DNA of 25,581 bases from Planococcaceae bacterium UBA3378 (GCA_002359075.1 DEQA01000322.1:1-25581), one strand, 5' to 3'. Positions 7,587 through 15,490 are shown, counted from the first letter of the stretch. Numbers and translations are program-made. The notes: generated from the sequence alone by a model not told the origin.

Positions 7587-8582
7587 TTATGAACCAATTG
7601 TTGCTAGCATAATTGCTTTAATTGTGTGCATGCGGTTTTCAGCTTCATCAAATACAACAGATTGTTTTGATTCAAATACTTCATCTGTTACTTCGATTTC
7701 AGTGATACCGAATTTTTCACCTACTGTTTTACCTACTTCTGTTTTTAAGTCATGGAATGCAGGTAAGCAGTGCATGAAGATTGCTTCTGGATTTGCGTTG
7801 TCCATAACCGCTTTGTTTACTTGGAAAGGTTTTAATAATTTTAAGCGGCTTTCCCATACTTCGTCAGGTTCACCCATTGAAACCCAAACGTCTGTGTAGA
7901 TAACATCCGCATTTTTAGTTCCAGCTTGTACATCTTCTGTTAATGTAATAGTTGCACCAGATTCTTTAGCGATTTCTTTACATTTCGCTACTAGATCTTC
8001 CGCAGGGAATAGTTCTTTAGGAGCGCAAGCTGTGAAGTTTAAGCCCATTTTTGCACAAGCAACCATTAAAGAGTTACCCATGTTGTTACGAGCATCGCCC
8101 ATGTATACAAAGTTTACGCCTTTTAGACGACCAAGTTTTTCTTCGATTGTTAATAAGTCAGCGATCATTTGTGTTGGGTGGTATTCATCTGTTAAACCAT
8201 TCCACACTGGTACGCCGGCATATTGAGCTAATTCTTCAACAAGCTCTTGTGAGAAACCACGGTATTCGATACCGTCATACATTCTACCAAGAACGCGTGC
8301 TGTATCAGCGATTGATTCTTTTTTACCCATTTGAGATGAACCTGGATCTAGGAATGTTACACCCATACCTAAATCGTGAGCAGCTACTTCAAAAGAGCAG
8401 CGTGTACGAGTAGAAGTTTTTTCGAAAAGAAGTACGATGTTTTTCCCTTTTAGTGTGTCATGAGGGATACCCGCTCTTTTTAGATCCTTTAAGTTCTTTG
8501 ATAAATCAATTAGATAACGGATTTCAGCTGGTGAAAAATCCAATAATTTTAAAAATGAACGACCTCTTAAGTTAACTCCCAT
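7587..8582 (-). CDS. arcB: Ornithine carbamoyltransferase, catabolic
   Basis: A 331-residue cytoplasmic ornithine carbamoyltransferase. In the arginine deiminase pathway it converts citrulline and phosphate to ornithine and carbamoyl phosphate. The carbamoyl phosphate motif STRTR is at residues 57-61, HPTQ at 135-138, and the ornithine-site HCLPAFHD begins at 271; DVWVSMGE lies near 231-238. All catalytic residues expected for the family are present. It sits between arcA and arcC, which supports the catabolic form (arcB) over the biosynthetic argF. A GGAGG box lies 9 bp before the ATG, and the gap from arcA is 39 bp. Confidence 0.95.
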   Translation of the reverse strand: MGVNLRGRSFLKLLDFSPAEIRYLIDLSKNLKDLKRAGIPHDTLKGKNIVLLFEKTSTRTRCSFEVAAHDLGMGVTFLDPGSSQMGKKESIADTARVLGRMYDGIEYRGFSQELVEELAQYAGVPVWNGLTDEYHPTQMIADLLTIEEKLGRLKGVNFVYMGDARNNMGNSLMVACAKMGLNFTACAPKELFPAEDLVAKCKEIAKESGATITLTEDVQAGTKNADVIYTDVWVSMGEPDEVWESRLKLLKPFQVNKAVMDNANPEAIFMHCLPAFHDLKTEVGKTVGEKFGITEIEVTDEVFESKQSVVFDEAENRMHTIKAIMLATIGS

Positions 8583-8621
8583 TGTGTAGTTCCTCCATAT
8601 TCCTTATAGTTTTAATTAATT

Positions 8622-9842
8622 TTATTGTTCTTCACGTAATAGTGGCATTGACATACAACGTGGGCCCCCACGACCGCGTGATAACTCGGATGATGGGATG
8701 ATGTGTAGTGTAATACCATGCTTTTCTAATAATTCATTCGTTACATAGTTACGAGAATATACAACTACATGACCAGGCTTGATGCATAGTGTGTTTGAAC
8801 CATCGTTCCATTGCTCACGCTCTGCAGCAATTGCATCGCCACGTCCACAAGGAATAAGAGTTACTTTATCTAATTTAAGGTAAGTAGATAGAATTTCTTC
8901 TAATTCCATGTTTAATTTTTCAATTTTTAATTCTTGGCCTTCACCTTTAGTAATAGCGAATACTTGTAGTGGGCCTTGAATTCCTGGGTGGATTGTGAAT
9001 TTGTCATAATCCACTTGTGTAAATACAGTATCTAAGTGCATATAAGCACGCGTTTTTGGAATATCAATTGCTAAAACCGTATTCACTAAGTTTCCTTCTG
9101 TTTTGAAGAATAATTGTTTAGCAAATTCTTCAATTGCTTCTGGAGTCGTACGTTGTGAAATACCTACAGCAACTACTTCAGCAGAAAGGTTTAGAATATC
9201 TCCACCCTCGATAGAAGCTACAAAATCACGATCGAATACTTTTTGAGTTCCTTTGTATTCTGGGTGATATTTGAAGATATAATCAGCATAAATTGTTTCA
9301 CGGTTACGAGTAACTGAGTACATTCTGTTTAAGCTGATTTTGTCACCAACTGTCGCGAATGGATCGCGAGTGAAGTAAAGGTTTGGCATTGGGTCAGTAA
9401 CAAATGGATAAGTTTGATCCACTAGATCAGCTAAATTAGTATGCTCACTTGCAGGGATCTCTTCTCTGCGAATACCCGCCATTGTTTTTTGGATTAATGC
9501 TTTGTTATCTTCAATAGCATTTAAATAATCATGAACCTGTTGAGTTGTTTTAGGACAATTTACACCAGCTTCTTTAATGAATTGATTAATAAATTCTTCT
9601 CTTACTTTAGGATCGTTGATCGCTTCAGCAGCAAGTTCATCTAAATAAACAACTTCTACTCCGTTTTCGCGTAAAATATCTGCGAAAGCGTCATGCTCTT
9701 TTTGAGCTTGCTCAAGCCATGGGATATCATCAAATAATAGTCTTTCCAAATATTCAGGCGTTAAATTTTCAACTTCTTGCCCTGGTCTGTGTAATAATAC
9801 TCTTTTTAAGGGCATGATTTCGTTTCGTACATTTACTTGCAA
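8622..9842 (-). CDS. arcA: Arginine deiminase
   Basis: A 406-residue arginine deiminase, the first enzyme of the pathway, hydrolysing arginine to citrulline and ammonia in the cytoplasm. The sequence shows LLFDDIPWL (about 35-43), the NLYFTRDPFATVG segment (FTRDP at 157-161), the EGGDIL motif, HLDTVFTQVD, and the C-terminal loop RGRGGPRCMSMPL with the nucleophile Cys396. Length is typical. The start is a TTG at 9842, supported by AAGGAGG 8 bp upstream and by homologous N-termini beginning just before EI-PLK-VLLHRPG; the first ATG downstream would remove conserved residues. It is the first gene of a minus-strand operon. The candidate promoter (10230-10258) implies a leader of about 380 nt, with a cre box further upstream. 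Confidence 0.96.
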   Translation of the reverse strand: MQVNVRNEIMPLKRVLLHRPGQEVENLTPEYLERLLFDDIPWLEQAQKEHDAFADILRENGVEVVYLDELAAEAINDPKVREEFINQFIKEAGVNCPKTTQQVHDYLNAIEDNKALIQKTMAGIRREEIPASEHTNLADLVDQTYPFVTDPMPNLYFTRDPFATVGDKISLNRMYSVTRNRETIYADYIFKYHPEYKGTQKVFDRDFVASIEGGDILNLSAEVVAVGISQRTTPEAIEEFAKQLFFKTEGNLVNTVLAIDIPKTRAYMHLDTVFTQVDYDKFTIHPGIQGPLQVFAITKGEGQELKIEKLNMELEEILSTYLKLDKVTLIPCGRGDAIAAEREQWNDGSNTLCIKPGHVVVYSRNYVTNELLEKHGITLHIIPSSELSRGRGGPRCMSMPLLREEQ

Positions 9843-10133
9843 AACTATTTCCTCCTTTTGGGCTACGAATCAAAAAACATTCTTGGCAAAAAAAGTAGTA
9901 TAAATTTAGCTCCTAAAACTTTCCCTCCTTTGCGGCCCATATTATTTAGCCTTGTGTTATTGTTTCTCATTCCTAAAAAAATATTCTTAGGAAAAAGCAG
10001 TGCATATAAAACGGTGATGATCCCAATAGCAAACTCAATACTTGAACATTATTTTCGAACGTGTGTTTGTTTCTATACATCAATTGGAATTTACTGCTCT
10101 GCTAACACAAGATGACTAAATAGCAACACGGAT

Positions 10134-10213
10134 ATCAAATAATTATCAAATTGAAACGGATAATTAATTAAATACATCAAATAATTATCAAAACTTATCA
10201 AATTATTATCAAT
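10134..10213. repeat. Helically phased ATCAAA repeat array in the arc leader
   Basis: The 17-mer ATCAAATAATTATCAAA occurs exactly at 10134 and 10176. A third copy with two mismatches starts at 10197, and a weak copy (11 of 17) fits at 10155, so the units follow a 21-bp register. Within units, ATCAAA recurs at 10134, 10145, 10176, 10187 and 10197, with ATCAAT at 10208; spacings are 10-11 bp. The array lies just downstream of the putative arcA promoter on the minus strand. It looks like a cooperative regulator site; the regulator is unknown. Confidence 0.8.
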
Positions 10214-10229
10214 CTCGCTTGCAATATTT

Positions 10230-10258
10230 TTTATACAACTAAAAAAAATGTTTTTCAA
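10230..10258 (-). promoter_or_regulatory. Candidate sigma-A promoter of the arc operon
   Basis: On the minus strand TTGAAA (10258-10253) and TATAAA (10235-10230) are separated by exactly 17 bp. Transcription would begin near 10222, giving a leader of about 380 nt that includes the ATCAAA array. Assignment is by consensus only. Confidence 0.6.
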
Positions 10259-10336
10259 CACATTTTCCTGCAAAAAAGAGGTTTTTTTTTATTTTAAGAC
10301 ATAAAATTAACACTTTATTCACAATTGCTTTACTAT

Positions 10337-10351
10337 ATGAAAGCGTTTACT
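10337..10351. promoter_or_regulatory. CcpA catabolite-responsive element (cre)
   Basis: ATGAAAGCGTTTACT matches the Bacillus cre consensus WTGNAANCGNWNNCW at every fixed position. It lies about 80 bp upstream of the -35 box of the arc promoter, so CcpA could influence the operon according to sugar supply. This agrees with known carbon control of arginine deiminase operons in Bacillales. Confidence 0.7.
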
Positions 10352-10365
10352 TTCTATTTGTTGAG

Positions 10366-10402
10366 GAAATAGTACTATTTCTATGTGTAAGAAAATTTTC
10401 TT
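10366..10402. repeat. Two perfect palindromes upstream of the arc promoter
   Basis: GAAATAGTACTATTTC (10366-10381) is a perfect 16-bp palindrome and AAGAAAATTTTCTT (10389-10402) a perfect 14-bp one. They lie 15 bp past the cre box. Either could be a dimeric regulator site; nothing adjacent identifies the protein. Confidence 0.5.
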
Positions 10403-10429
10403 TCTGTAGGTAATAGTTTGAAATTTATA

Positions 10430-11257
10430 GACGTAACATCCTGTCTGAATATATATTTACCATTGTTCATTATTCTGACCCAGTTATTACTATGTAAAAT
10501 TTGTTCTAATGCGGCGATGAGGAGGATAAATTAGTTTTGTAACGAGTTGGTGAAAGTATACTTTCGGGGATGTGTCCGGACGAAACATTCACCGACAGTC
10601 TATCTCTCTAGCACAAGTCATTGAAGCTGTGTCCCTCGAAGCGTCCAAACGGAAAATCAATTTCGTGTTACATTGGTGAACATAAAATTTTTCTTATAGA
10701 TTGATCAGCAACAAATAATGTAGTGAGAAGTACGTAATTCGCCGGAGGTCCAAGGAAATTTATTTACATAGGGCAATTTATAGTGCCCGCGTAGTGTGAT
10801 ATGGGTGAGTGCAGAGGGAGTTTATGAATGGGGAGGTAAATGAATGATTACATGGCAACAGACTGTAGGGCTTACCAGCTTTATTAAGGAGTATGTACCG
10901 TTCCCGCTCTGCGAAAAAATTGAGTTTCTACCTATTTAATAAGGTGATATTTTTCCTCCGTCATTTATACTTGTTGAACGTTTCCTTTGGATGTCTTCGT
11001 ATCCTCTTCTTGAGAGGCCTCATTTTCCATGCCCGTGCAGGGTAATAAGCATAAATGGTCTATTTATTTTCCGGCCTTATTGGGACTGTGCCGGTTCTGT
11101 TTTGATATTGTGCTGTATTTAATTCTATTGAAAAACAAAGCAATGGATAAGAGGGGTGGGGGACATGACAGAGTACCCGTGTATATATTTGCATTGACTA
11201 TCAGATCCCTATGCTGGATGTGAGGATAGGAGCAATTGGAAATCCCGCATGCAAAAG
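10430..11257. other. Gene-poor stretch of about 830 bp with small inverted repeats
   Basis: No normal-length gene is supported. A palindrome GAAAGTATACTTTC lies at 10552-10565, enclosed by GTTGGTGAA and TTCACCGAC, which could form a larger cruciform. Isolated ribosome-binding-site-like motifs precede very short frames, for example a 31-codon frame at 10844. An open plus-strand frame of 64 codons at 11029 has no ribosome binding site. The stretch looks like decayed sequence. Confidence 0.45.
10844..10939 (+). CDS. Possible 31-residue small protein or gene remnant
   Basis: A short frame beginning MITWQQTVGL and ending KIEFLPI, preceded by GGGGAGG at about 6 bp, a better ribosome binding site than chance usually gives. 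It is soluble in character, not recognised, and isolated in a gene-poor region. It may be the 5' remnant of a lost gene. Confidence 0.25.
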   Translation: MITWQQTVGLTSFIKEYVPFPLCEKIEFLPI

Positions 11258-11290
11258 AAGAAGGAACAGCCCGGTGGACTGCCCCTTCTT
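11258..11290. terminator. Bidirectional terminator at the end of putP
   Basis: AAGAAGG (11258-11264) pairs with CCTTCTT (11284-11290), with an inner CAG/CTG pairing. It abuts the putP stop codon. On the minus strand the tail is CTTTTG after the stem; on the plus strand it is TTATTTTT. Confidence 0.7.
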
Positions 11291-12775
11291 TTATTTTTCC
11301 GCCTTCAGCAGGCGTTCTGTTTCTGTAAATTCTGCTTCGATTTCCGGATTTAGCTTATATGTGGCGAGGCTTACTGCAACCGCTACAAGTAGACAGATGA
11401 AGAAGCCGGGCACGATTTCATACAGCATATCACTCAAGTAATCGGACTTCCCCCACACGAAAGCAACAACTGCTCCGCTCACCATACCGGCAAGAGCACC
11501 GATGTTTGTGAGCTTGCGCCAGTAAAGTGATAATAAAATGATGGGTCCAAAAGCAGCGCCAAAGCCTGCCCACGCGAATCCCACAAGGTCAAGAATTGAG
11601 CTTTCCGGGTTCCATGCAATCACCGCAGCAAAAATCGCTACAGCTAAAACGGCAATCCGTCCGGCAAGTACATAATGCGCATCAAGTGCATCCTTTTTGA
11701 ACAGCTCCTTGTAAATATCTTCGATCAGTGCAGAAGATGTAACAATCAGCTGAGAAGAAATTGTACTCATTACCGCTGCTAAAATAGCCGCCAGAATGAT
11801 ACCTGCAATAAACGGATGGAAGATTATTTGCCCCAGTACAATAAAGACCGTTTCTTTATCTTCAAGTGTTAGTCCCTGCTGCTGGAAGTAAGCAACACCA
11901 ACAAGCGCTGTCAGGAGAGCTCCACATAGACTGAAGATCATCCAGCCGATCCCGATGCGGCGGGCGCTTTTCGTTTCCTTAACAGAACTGATAGCCATAA
12001 AACGGACGATGATGTGCGGTTGGCCAAAATACCCAAGTCCCCATGCAACAGAGGAAATGATACCCGCCGCTGTCGCTGTCGCAGGGAGCAGGCTTAAATG
12101 CTCCGGATTCACCGTTTTAATCGAATCAATCGTCTCTCCGATACCACCTGTCAGGAAAATACCAAAGGCTGGTACAGAAACGAGTGCAATGAGCATAATT
12201 AAACCTTGCAGGAAATCCGTGTAGCTAACTGCCAGGAAGCCGCCGAACAATGTGTAGGCGACTACTACAGCCGATACAACAAGAAGGCCCGTATGATAGT
12301 CAAAGCCAAATGAGCTTTCGAAGAATTTCCCGCCGGATACCATTCCGGATGATACATAGAATGTAAAGAATACTAAAATAATGATACCGGAAGCGATCCG
12401 TAATAGCTTTGTTGTATCACGCAGACGGTTGTCCAAGTAGCTTGGAATCGTAATGGAATCTTTTGTTACCTGTGTATAGACGCGAAGACGCGGTGCGACT
12501 AACAGCCAGTTTAAATAGGCACCGGCTGTCAGGCCTATAGCAATCCAGGCTTCTACAAGCCCGGACGCATAAATAGCACCGGGAAGCCCCATCAAAAGCC
12601 AACCCGACATATCTGCGGCCCCTGCGCTTAATGCTGTGACGGCGGGGCCTAACCCCCGCCCGCCCAGCATGTAATCTGATAAATTGCTCGTCTTTTTATA
12701 TGCGTACCAGCCGATGACGAGCATCGCGATCATATAAATGCCGATTGCCAATAATTGAAACCCGTGATCTGACAT
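11291..12775 (-). CDS. putP: Sodium/proline symporter
   Basis: A 494-residue sodium:solute symporter of the PutP type that imports L-proline with Na+. About thirteen hydrophobic helices are visible. Characteristic segments are SDYMLGGRGLGPAVTALSAG near residues 33-52, MSGWLLMGLPGA, and the SSF signature region GWGLGYFGQPHIIVRFMA. Length is that of the family. It follows the proline dehydrogenase gene by 29 bp on the same strand with a G-rich ribosome binding site (GGGGGG) 6 bp before the ATG. Import and first oxidation of proline are therefore co-expressed, and a strong hairpin terminates the unit directly after the stop. Confidence 0.95.
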   Translation of the reverse strand: MSDHGFQLLAIGIYMIAMLVIGWYAYKKTSNLSDYMLGGRGLGPAVTALSAGAADMSGWLLMGLPGAIYASGLVEAWIAIGLTAGAYLNWLLVAPRLRVYTQVTKDSITIPSYLDNRLRDTTKLLRIASGIIILVFFTFYVSSGMVSGGKFFESSFGFDYHTGLLVVSAVVVAYTLFGGFLAVSYTDFLQGLIMLIALVSVPAFGIFLTGGIGETIDSIKTVNPEHLSLLPATATAAGIISSVAWGLGYFGQPHIIVRFMAISSVKETKSARRIGIGWMIFSLCGALLTALVGVAYFQQQGLTLEDKETVFIVLGQIIFHPFIAGIILAAILAAVMSTISSQLIVTSSALIEDIYKELFKKDALDAHYVLAGRIAVLAVAIFAAVIAWNPESSILDLVGFAWAGFGAAFGPIILLSLYWRKLTNIGALAGMVSGAVVAFVWGKSDYLSDMLYEIVPGFFICLLVAVAVSLATYKLNPEIEAEFTETERLLKAEK

Positions 12776-12804
12776 AAAATACCCCCCAATGTATAAACGT
12801 TAAA

Positions 12805-13806
12805 CTACTCTTCTATTTGTGCTTTCCTTTTTTGTTTACCCCGTTTTGTCGCACGTCCTAATAAGAAAGCACCTGCTCCAACCCCTAAAAGCATGTTTGT
12901 GCGTTTGTTAAACACCTGCTTTGTCACAAGTGCCAAGTTTTGCGGACGTTCAGCCAAGCGGCGCATGAAGTAACCGTACCAATCATTACCAAATGGCAGG
13001 TATGTGCAGAACTGATAGCCTTCCTTTGCAAGGGCCAGCTGCATTTCTTTGCGGAAGCCGTAAAGCATTTGGAATTCAAATTTGTCATTTGGAATGTTGT
13101 GCTCTTTTACAAATTTCTTCACATGTTCAATAACGTTATGATCGTGTGTTGCAATGGATGTAAACTTACCATGCAGCAAATGATATTCAATCAGTTCGAT
13201 GTATTTTTGATCGATTTCCAGCTTTGACTGGTAGGCAACACTTGCCTCTTCTTTATAAGCACCTTTTACGATACGAAGACGGTAGTTTTTGTATTTCTCA
13301 ATATTTTCCATAGATTCGAAGAAGTATGCCTGAATAACTGTTCCAATATTGTCATACGTTTCGCTCAAGCGTTCCATCAACTCGAACGATGGATGAAGGC
13401 GGGCATAGTTTTCCATATCGAAATTGACAAAAATGCCGTATCGATGAGCAAGTGAAACAATTTCCTCCAAGTTTTCATAGCAGAATGCCAAATTAATATC
13501 CAAGCCGAGCTGAGAAGGCTTTAAGGATACATGGGCATCGATCTGCTCGCTGTGAATGCGCTCGATCACTTCAAGAATCTGTTCTTTCGCTGCTATCGCT
13601 GCTTCTTTTTCAAAAACGAATTCCCCTAAATTATCGACCGTACAGGAAATACCGTGACGATTCAGTTCTTTTATGCTTTCGACTGCCTCGTCTAAATTTG
13701 TCCCTGCAACGACAGTTTGCGCTCCTAGACGCAAACCATAGCGTTGTGCCGCATGATTCAACGTTCTATTTTCGGATAAATAAATAAAAAAGTCTTTTAA
13801 TGCCAT
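12805..13806 (-). CDS. putB: Proline dehydrogenase (monofunctional)
   Basis: A 333-residue FAD-dependent proline dehydrogenase that oxidises proline to delta-1-pyrroline-5-carboxylate, passing electrons to the membrane quinone pool. The beta-barrel domain shows the family segments SLKPSQLGLDI, VNFDMENY, RIVKGAYKEEAS, ATHDHNVIEHV, EFQMLYGFR and the FAD/substrate signature YFMRRLAERPQN. The C-terminus has a short hydrophobic Gly/Ala stretch (MLLGVGAGAFLLG) followed by a very basic tail (RATKRGKQKRK), perhaps for membrane contact (inference). The ATG at 13806 is chosen because GGAGG lies 8 bp upstream. It is first in an operon with putP. A RocR-type palindrome lies about 200 bp upstream. Confidence 0.94.
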   Translation of the reverse strand: MALKDFFIYLSENRTLNHAAQRYGLRLGAQTVVAGTNLDEAVESIKELNRHGISCTVDNLGEFVFEKEAAIAAKEQILEVIERIHSEQIDAHVSLKPSQLGLDINLAFCYENLEEIVSLAHRYGIFVNFDMENYARLHPSFELMERLSETYDNIGTVIQAYFFESMENIEKYKNYRLRIVKGAYKEEASVAYQSKLEIDQKYIELIEYHLLHGKFTSIATHDHNVIEHVKKFVKEHNIPNDKFEFQMLYGFRKEMQLALAKEGYQFCTYLPFGNDWYGYFMRRLAERPQNLALVTKQVFNKRTNMLLGVGAGAFLLGRATKRGKQKRKAQIEE

Positions 13807-13998
13807 CTTTTTTTCCTCCGCATACAATTAAATGTAAATCTTGATGTGAGTATAAGACAAAAAAATAAAAAAGAAAATAATAATTTTTCAGACTTCTATT
13901 ATCGATATTGTAAAAAGTGAGGTATTGTAAGGGTTTTCACTTCGAAAAAATTTTTTCTAATATATTTTTTTAGGCGGAAAAAAAAGGGGAAAAGAGAT

Positions 13999-14019
13999 TG
14001 TGCAAAATAATTTTGCACA
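13999..14019. promoter_or_regulatory. RocR-type upstream activating sequence, perfect palindrome
   Basis: Arms TGTGCAAAAT and ATTTTGCACA surround a single central A. The B. subtilis RocR activating sequence, as I recall it, has arms TATGCAAAA and AATTTTGCATA around one base, so the core is identical. It lies about 200 bp upstream of the proline dehydrogenase start and immediately past the terminator of the RocR-like regulator. Activation of the putB-putP operon from here is inferred. Confidence 0.65.
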
Positions 14020-14024
14020 CAAAA

Positions 14025-14047
14025 AGCCTGGTCATGAAGACCAGGCT
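14025..14047 (-). terminator. Terminator of the RocR-like regulator gene
   Basis: AGCCTGGTC and GACCAGGCT form a perfect 9-bp stem with a 5-base loop. Reading leftward on the minus strand the stem is followed by TTTTTG. It begins a few bases after the stop codon of the regulator and isolates it from the proline dehydrogenase gene. Confidence 0.8.
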
Positions 14048-14054
14048 GGTATAG

Positions 14055-15353
14055 CTATTTTTTTCGCAGACGGTATTGAAGGCTTTGCCGGTGAAGACCG
14101 AGTGAGCGGGCGGTTTGCGAAATATTGCCGTCATGCAGTTCGAGCGCCCGTGTAATGTAGTAATCCTCGACCTCGCGCATATATTCATCAAGAGGGCGGA
14201 GATCTTGTTTTTCATGAAAGGCAAACAGGCTTGTATGGCCATCTTCCAGGAGGGTTTGCTGCTTTGTTTTCCACTTGAAATAGGCTGGGAGCATATGCAG
14301 CTCAATATATTCCTCCGTTGTCAAAAGGCTGCTGATGTCATCAAGCAAAACCTCCAGTTCCTTTAGGTTGCCAGGCCAATCATAGCTCATGAAAAGCTCC
14401 TCAACTTTTGGGGCAAGTCCCTGAACACGAACACCAAAATTAATACGTCTGCGTGCAAAGTAGTCTTCGACAAACGGCATAATGTCCTCGCGTCTTTCGC
14501 GAAGAGCAGGGACTTGAATCGTTAAGTTCGAAAACAGGTAATAAAGGTTTTTCGACAGCCGGCCCTGCTGGATCAAATCGATCGGGTCCGTACCGATACT
14601 TGCGATGAATACATGGTTGCGTTCTGCATGGGCAGTCAGCAATTCAGTGATGCGCTCCTGTGCATCCATGGATAAATATTCAATGCGTTCGGCAAAAAAA
14701 GTGTAGTTTTGGCTGCCGGCAATATATGTTTCGATCTGCCGGATCAAAGGTTCTTCATTCCGGCGGCAGATTAACGTAATGAAGCGTTCATTCGGCTCCG
14801 TTAATTCATGGTGGATACCTTCTGCGATCATATCCTTGCCCGTACCCGACTCACCGATCAGCATAACGGGAATTCTGCCGATTGCCGCAATTTTTGCTTG
14901 CTGAATCACCTGCTTCATCGAGCGTGAGACAGCGGTGATAATATCAAATGTCAGCGGAGCGCCGTAGCGGCTTAACGGACGATCCATCAAAAATTCCTGC
15001 TGTGTCACATCACGGGCAAACTGGACGGCAATGCACTTTCCGCTGTTTGTAATGAACGGCAGGTAATCACTGATCATTGAAATTTCTTCTCCGTTATGAT
15101 TCCAAAATGTATGCTTCACTCGGAGAACAGGTTCCCTTGTAGCTATGACCTGGTGCAGAAAATTCCGTCCTAGGTCTACATCCAGCAGCTCGGATGCAAG
15201 CCGCTGTTGCTCCTCCTGTTCAGATAACCCATTCATTTCCCGCATCTTTTTATTATAAAAAAGAATATGGCCGGATTCATCGATGGCGCAAATTCCTGTC
15301 TCGATTTGCTCTCCCATAAATTGATACAATTCAATAAATTCGTCTTTATTCAT
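14055..15353 (-). CDS. RocR-like PAS/AAA+/Fis regulator with degenerate sigma-54 activator domain
   Basis: A 432-residue regulator with an N-terminal PAS-like sensor (about 5-120, FYNKKMREMNG), a central AAA+ domain (130-345) and a C-terminal Fis-type helix-turn-helix (395-432, ISQTARSLGLHRQSLQYRLRK). The layout and N-terminus match Bacillus RocR. Walker A (GESGTGKD, 167-174) is kept. The GAFTGA loop that contacts sigma-54 is absent, since the segment after Walker A runs straight from RFITLICRR to YTFFAERIEY. The Walker B aspartate is replaced (FFAER), and the arginine-finger region reads RLSKNLYY. It probably controls the flanking proline dehydrogenase and P5C dehydrogenase genes. The start aligns with RocR's; a further upstream ATG at 15395 also has a G-rich site. 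Confidence 0.85.
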   Translation of the reverse strand: MNKDEFIELYQFMGEQIETGICAIDESGHILFYNKKMREMNGLSEQEEQQRLASELLDVDLGRNFLHQVIATREPVLRVKHTFWNHNGEEISMISDYLPFITNSGKCIAVQFARDVTQQEFLMDRPLSRYGAPLTFDIITAVSRSMKQVIQQAKIAAIGRIPVMLIGESGTGKDMIAEGIHHELTEPNERFITLICRRNEEPLIRQIETYIAGSQNYTFFAERIEYLSMDAQERITELLTAHAERNHVFIASIGTDPIDLIQQGRLSKNLYYLFSNLTIQVPALRERREDIMPFVEDYFARRRINFGVRVQGLAPKVEELFMSYDWPGNLKELEVLLDDISSLLTTEEYIELHMLPAYFKWKTKQQTLLEDGHTSLFAFHEKQDLRPLDEYMREVEDYYITRALELHDGNISQTARSLGLHRQSLQYRLRKK

Positions 15354-15427
15354 AAAAATTCTCGCTCCTTCAGTACTTCCTGTACATTCTAACATGAGAA
15401 CCCCCTCAAACCATGATTTTTTAGAAT

Positions 15428-15448
15428 TGTGCAAAAAAATGTTGATTT
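15428..15448. promoter_or_regulatory. RocR-type site A (imperfect)
   Basis: Begins TGTGCAAAAAAA and continues TGTTGATTT. It matches 15 of 20 fixed positions of the recalled RocR consensus; the left arm is intact and the right arm decayed. It lies between the divergent regulator and P5C dehydrogenase genes. Confidence 0.45.
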
Positions 15449-15468
15449 ATGCAAATAAGTATTGCAGA
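15448..15468. promoter_or_regulatory. RocR-type site B (imperfect)
   Basis: TATGCAAATA followed by AGTATTGCAGA matches 16 of 20 fixed positions of the recalled RocR consensus. It starts exactly 20 bp after site A, placing both on nearly the same face of the helix. Confidence 0.5.
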
Positions 15469-15490
15469 ATGGAAGTATATTAATCTGGTA

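Noticed and set aside
9970..9993. Hairpin TTCCTAA/TTAGGAA in the arcA leader as a terminator
   Set aside because: Only 7 bp, AT-rich, and without a downstream T-tract on the coding strand.
9837..10273. Open frames of 92 codons (plus) and 60 codons (minus) upstream of arcA
   Set aside because: They lack ribosome binding sites, have AT-driven composition and overlap the promoter and repeat array.
10306..10325. Possible Crp/Fnr (ArcR-like) site upstream of arcA
   Set aside because: Only one half-site (TGTGA on the minus strand) is present; the partner half reads TGTTA.
13925..13939. Near-cre sequence TTGTAAGGGTTTTCA upstream of proline dehydrogenase
   Set aside because: It breaks the invariant central CG of the cre consensus; too weak to call.
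15354..15434. Longer N-terminus for the RocR-like regulator
   Set aside because: The extra residues do not resemble RocR; MNKDEF aligns with the RocR N-terminus and the longer frame enters the binding-site region.
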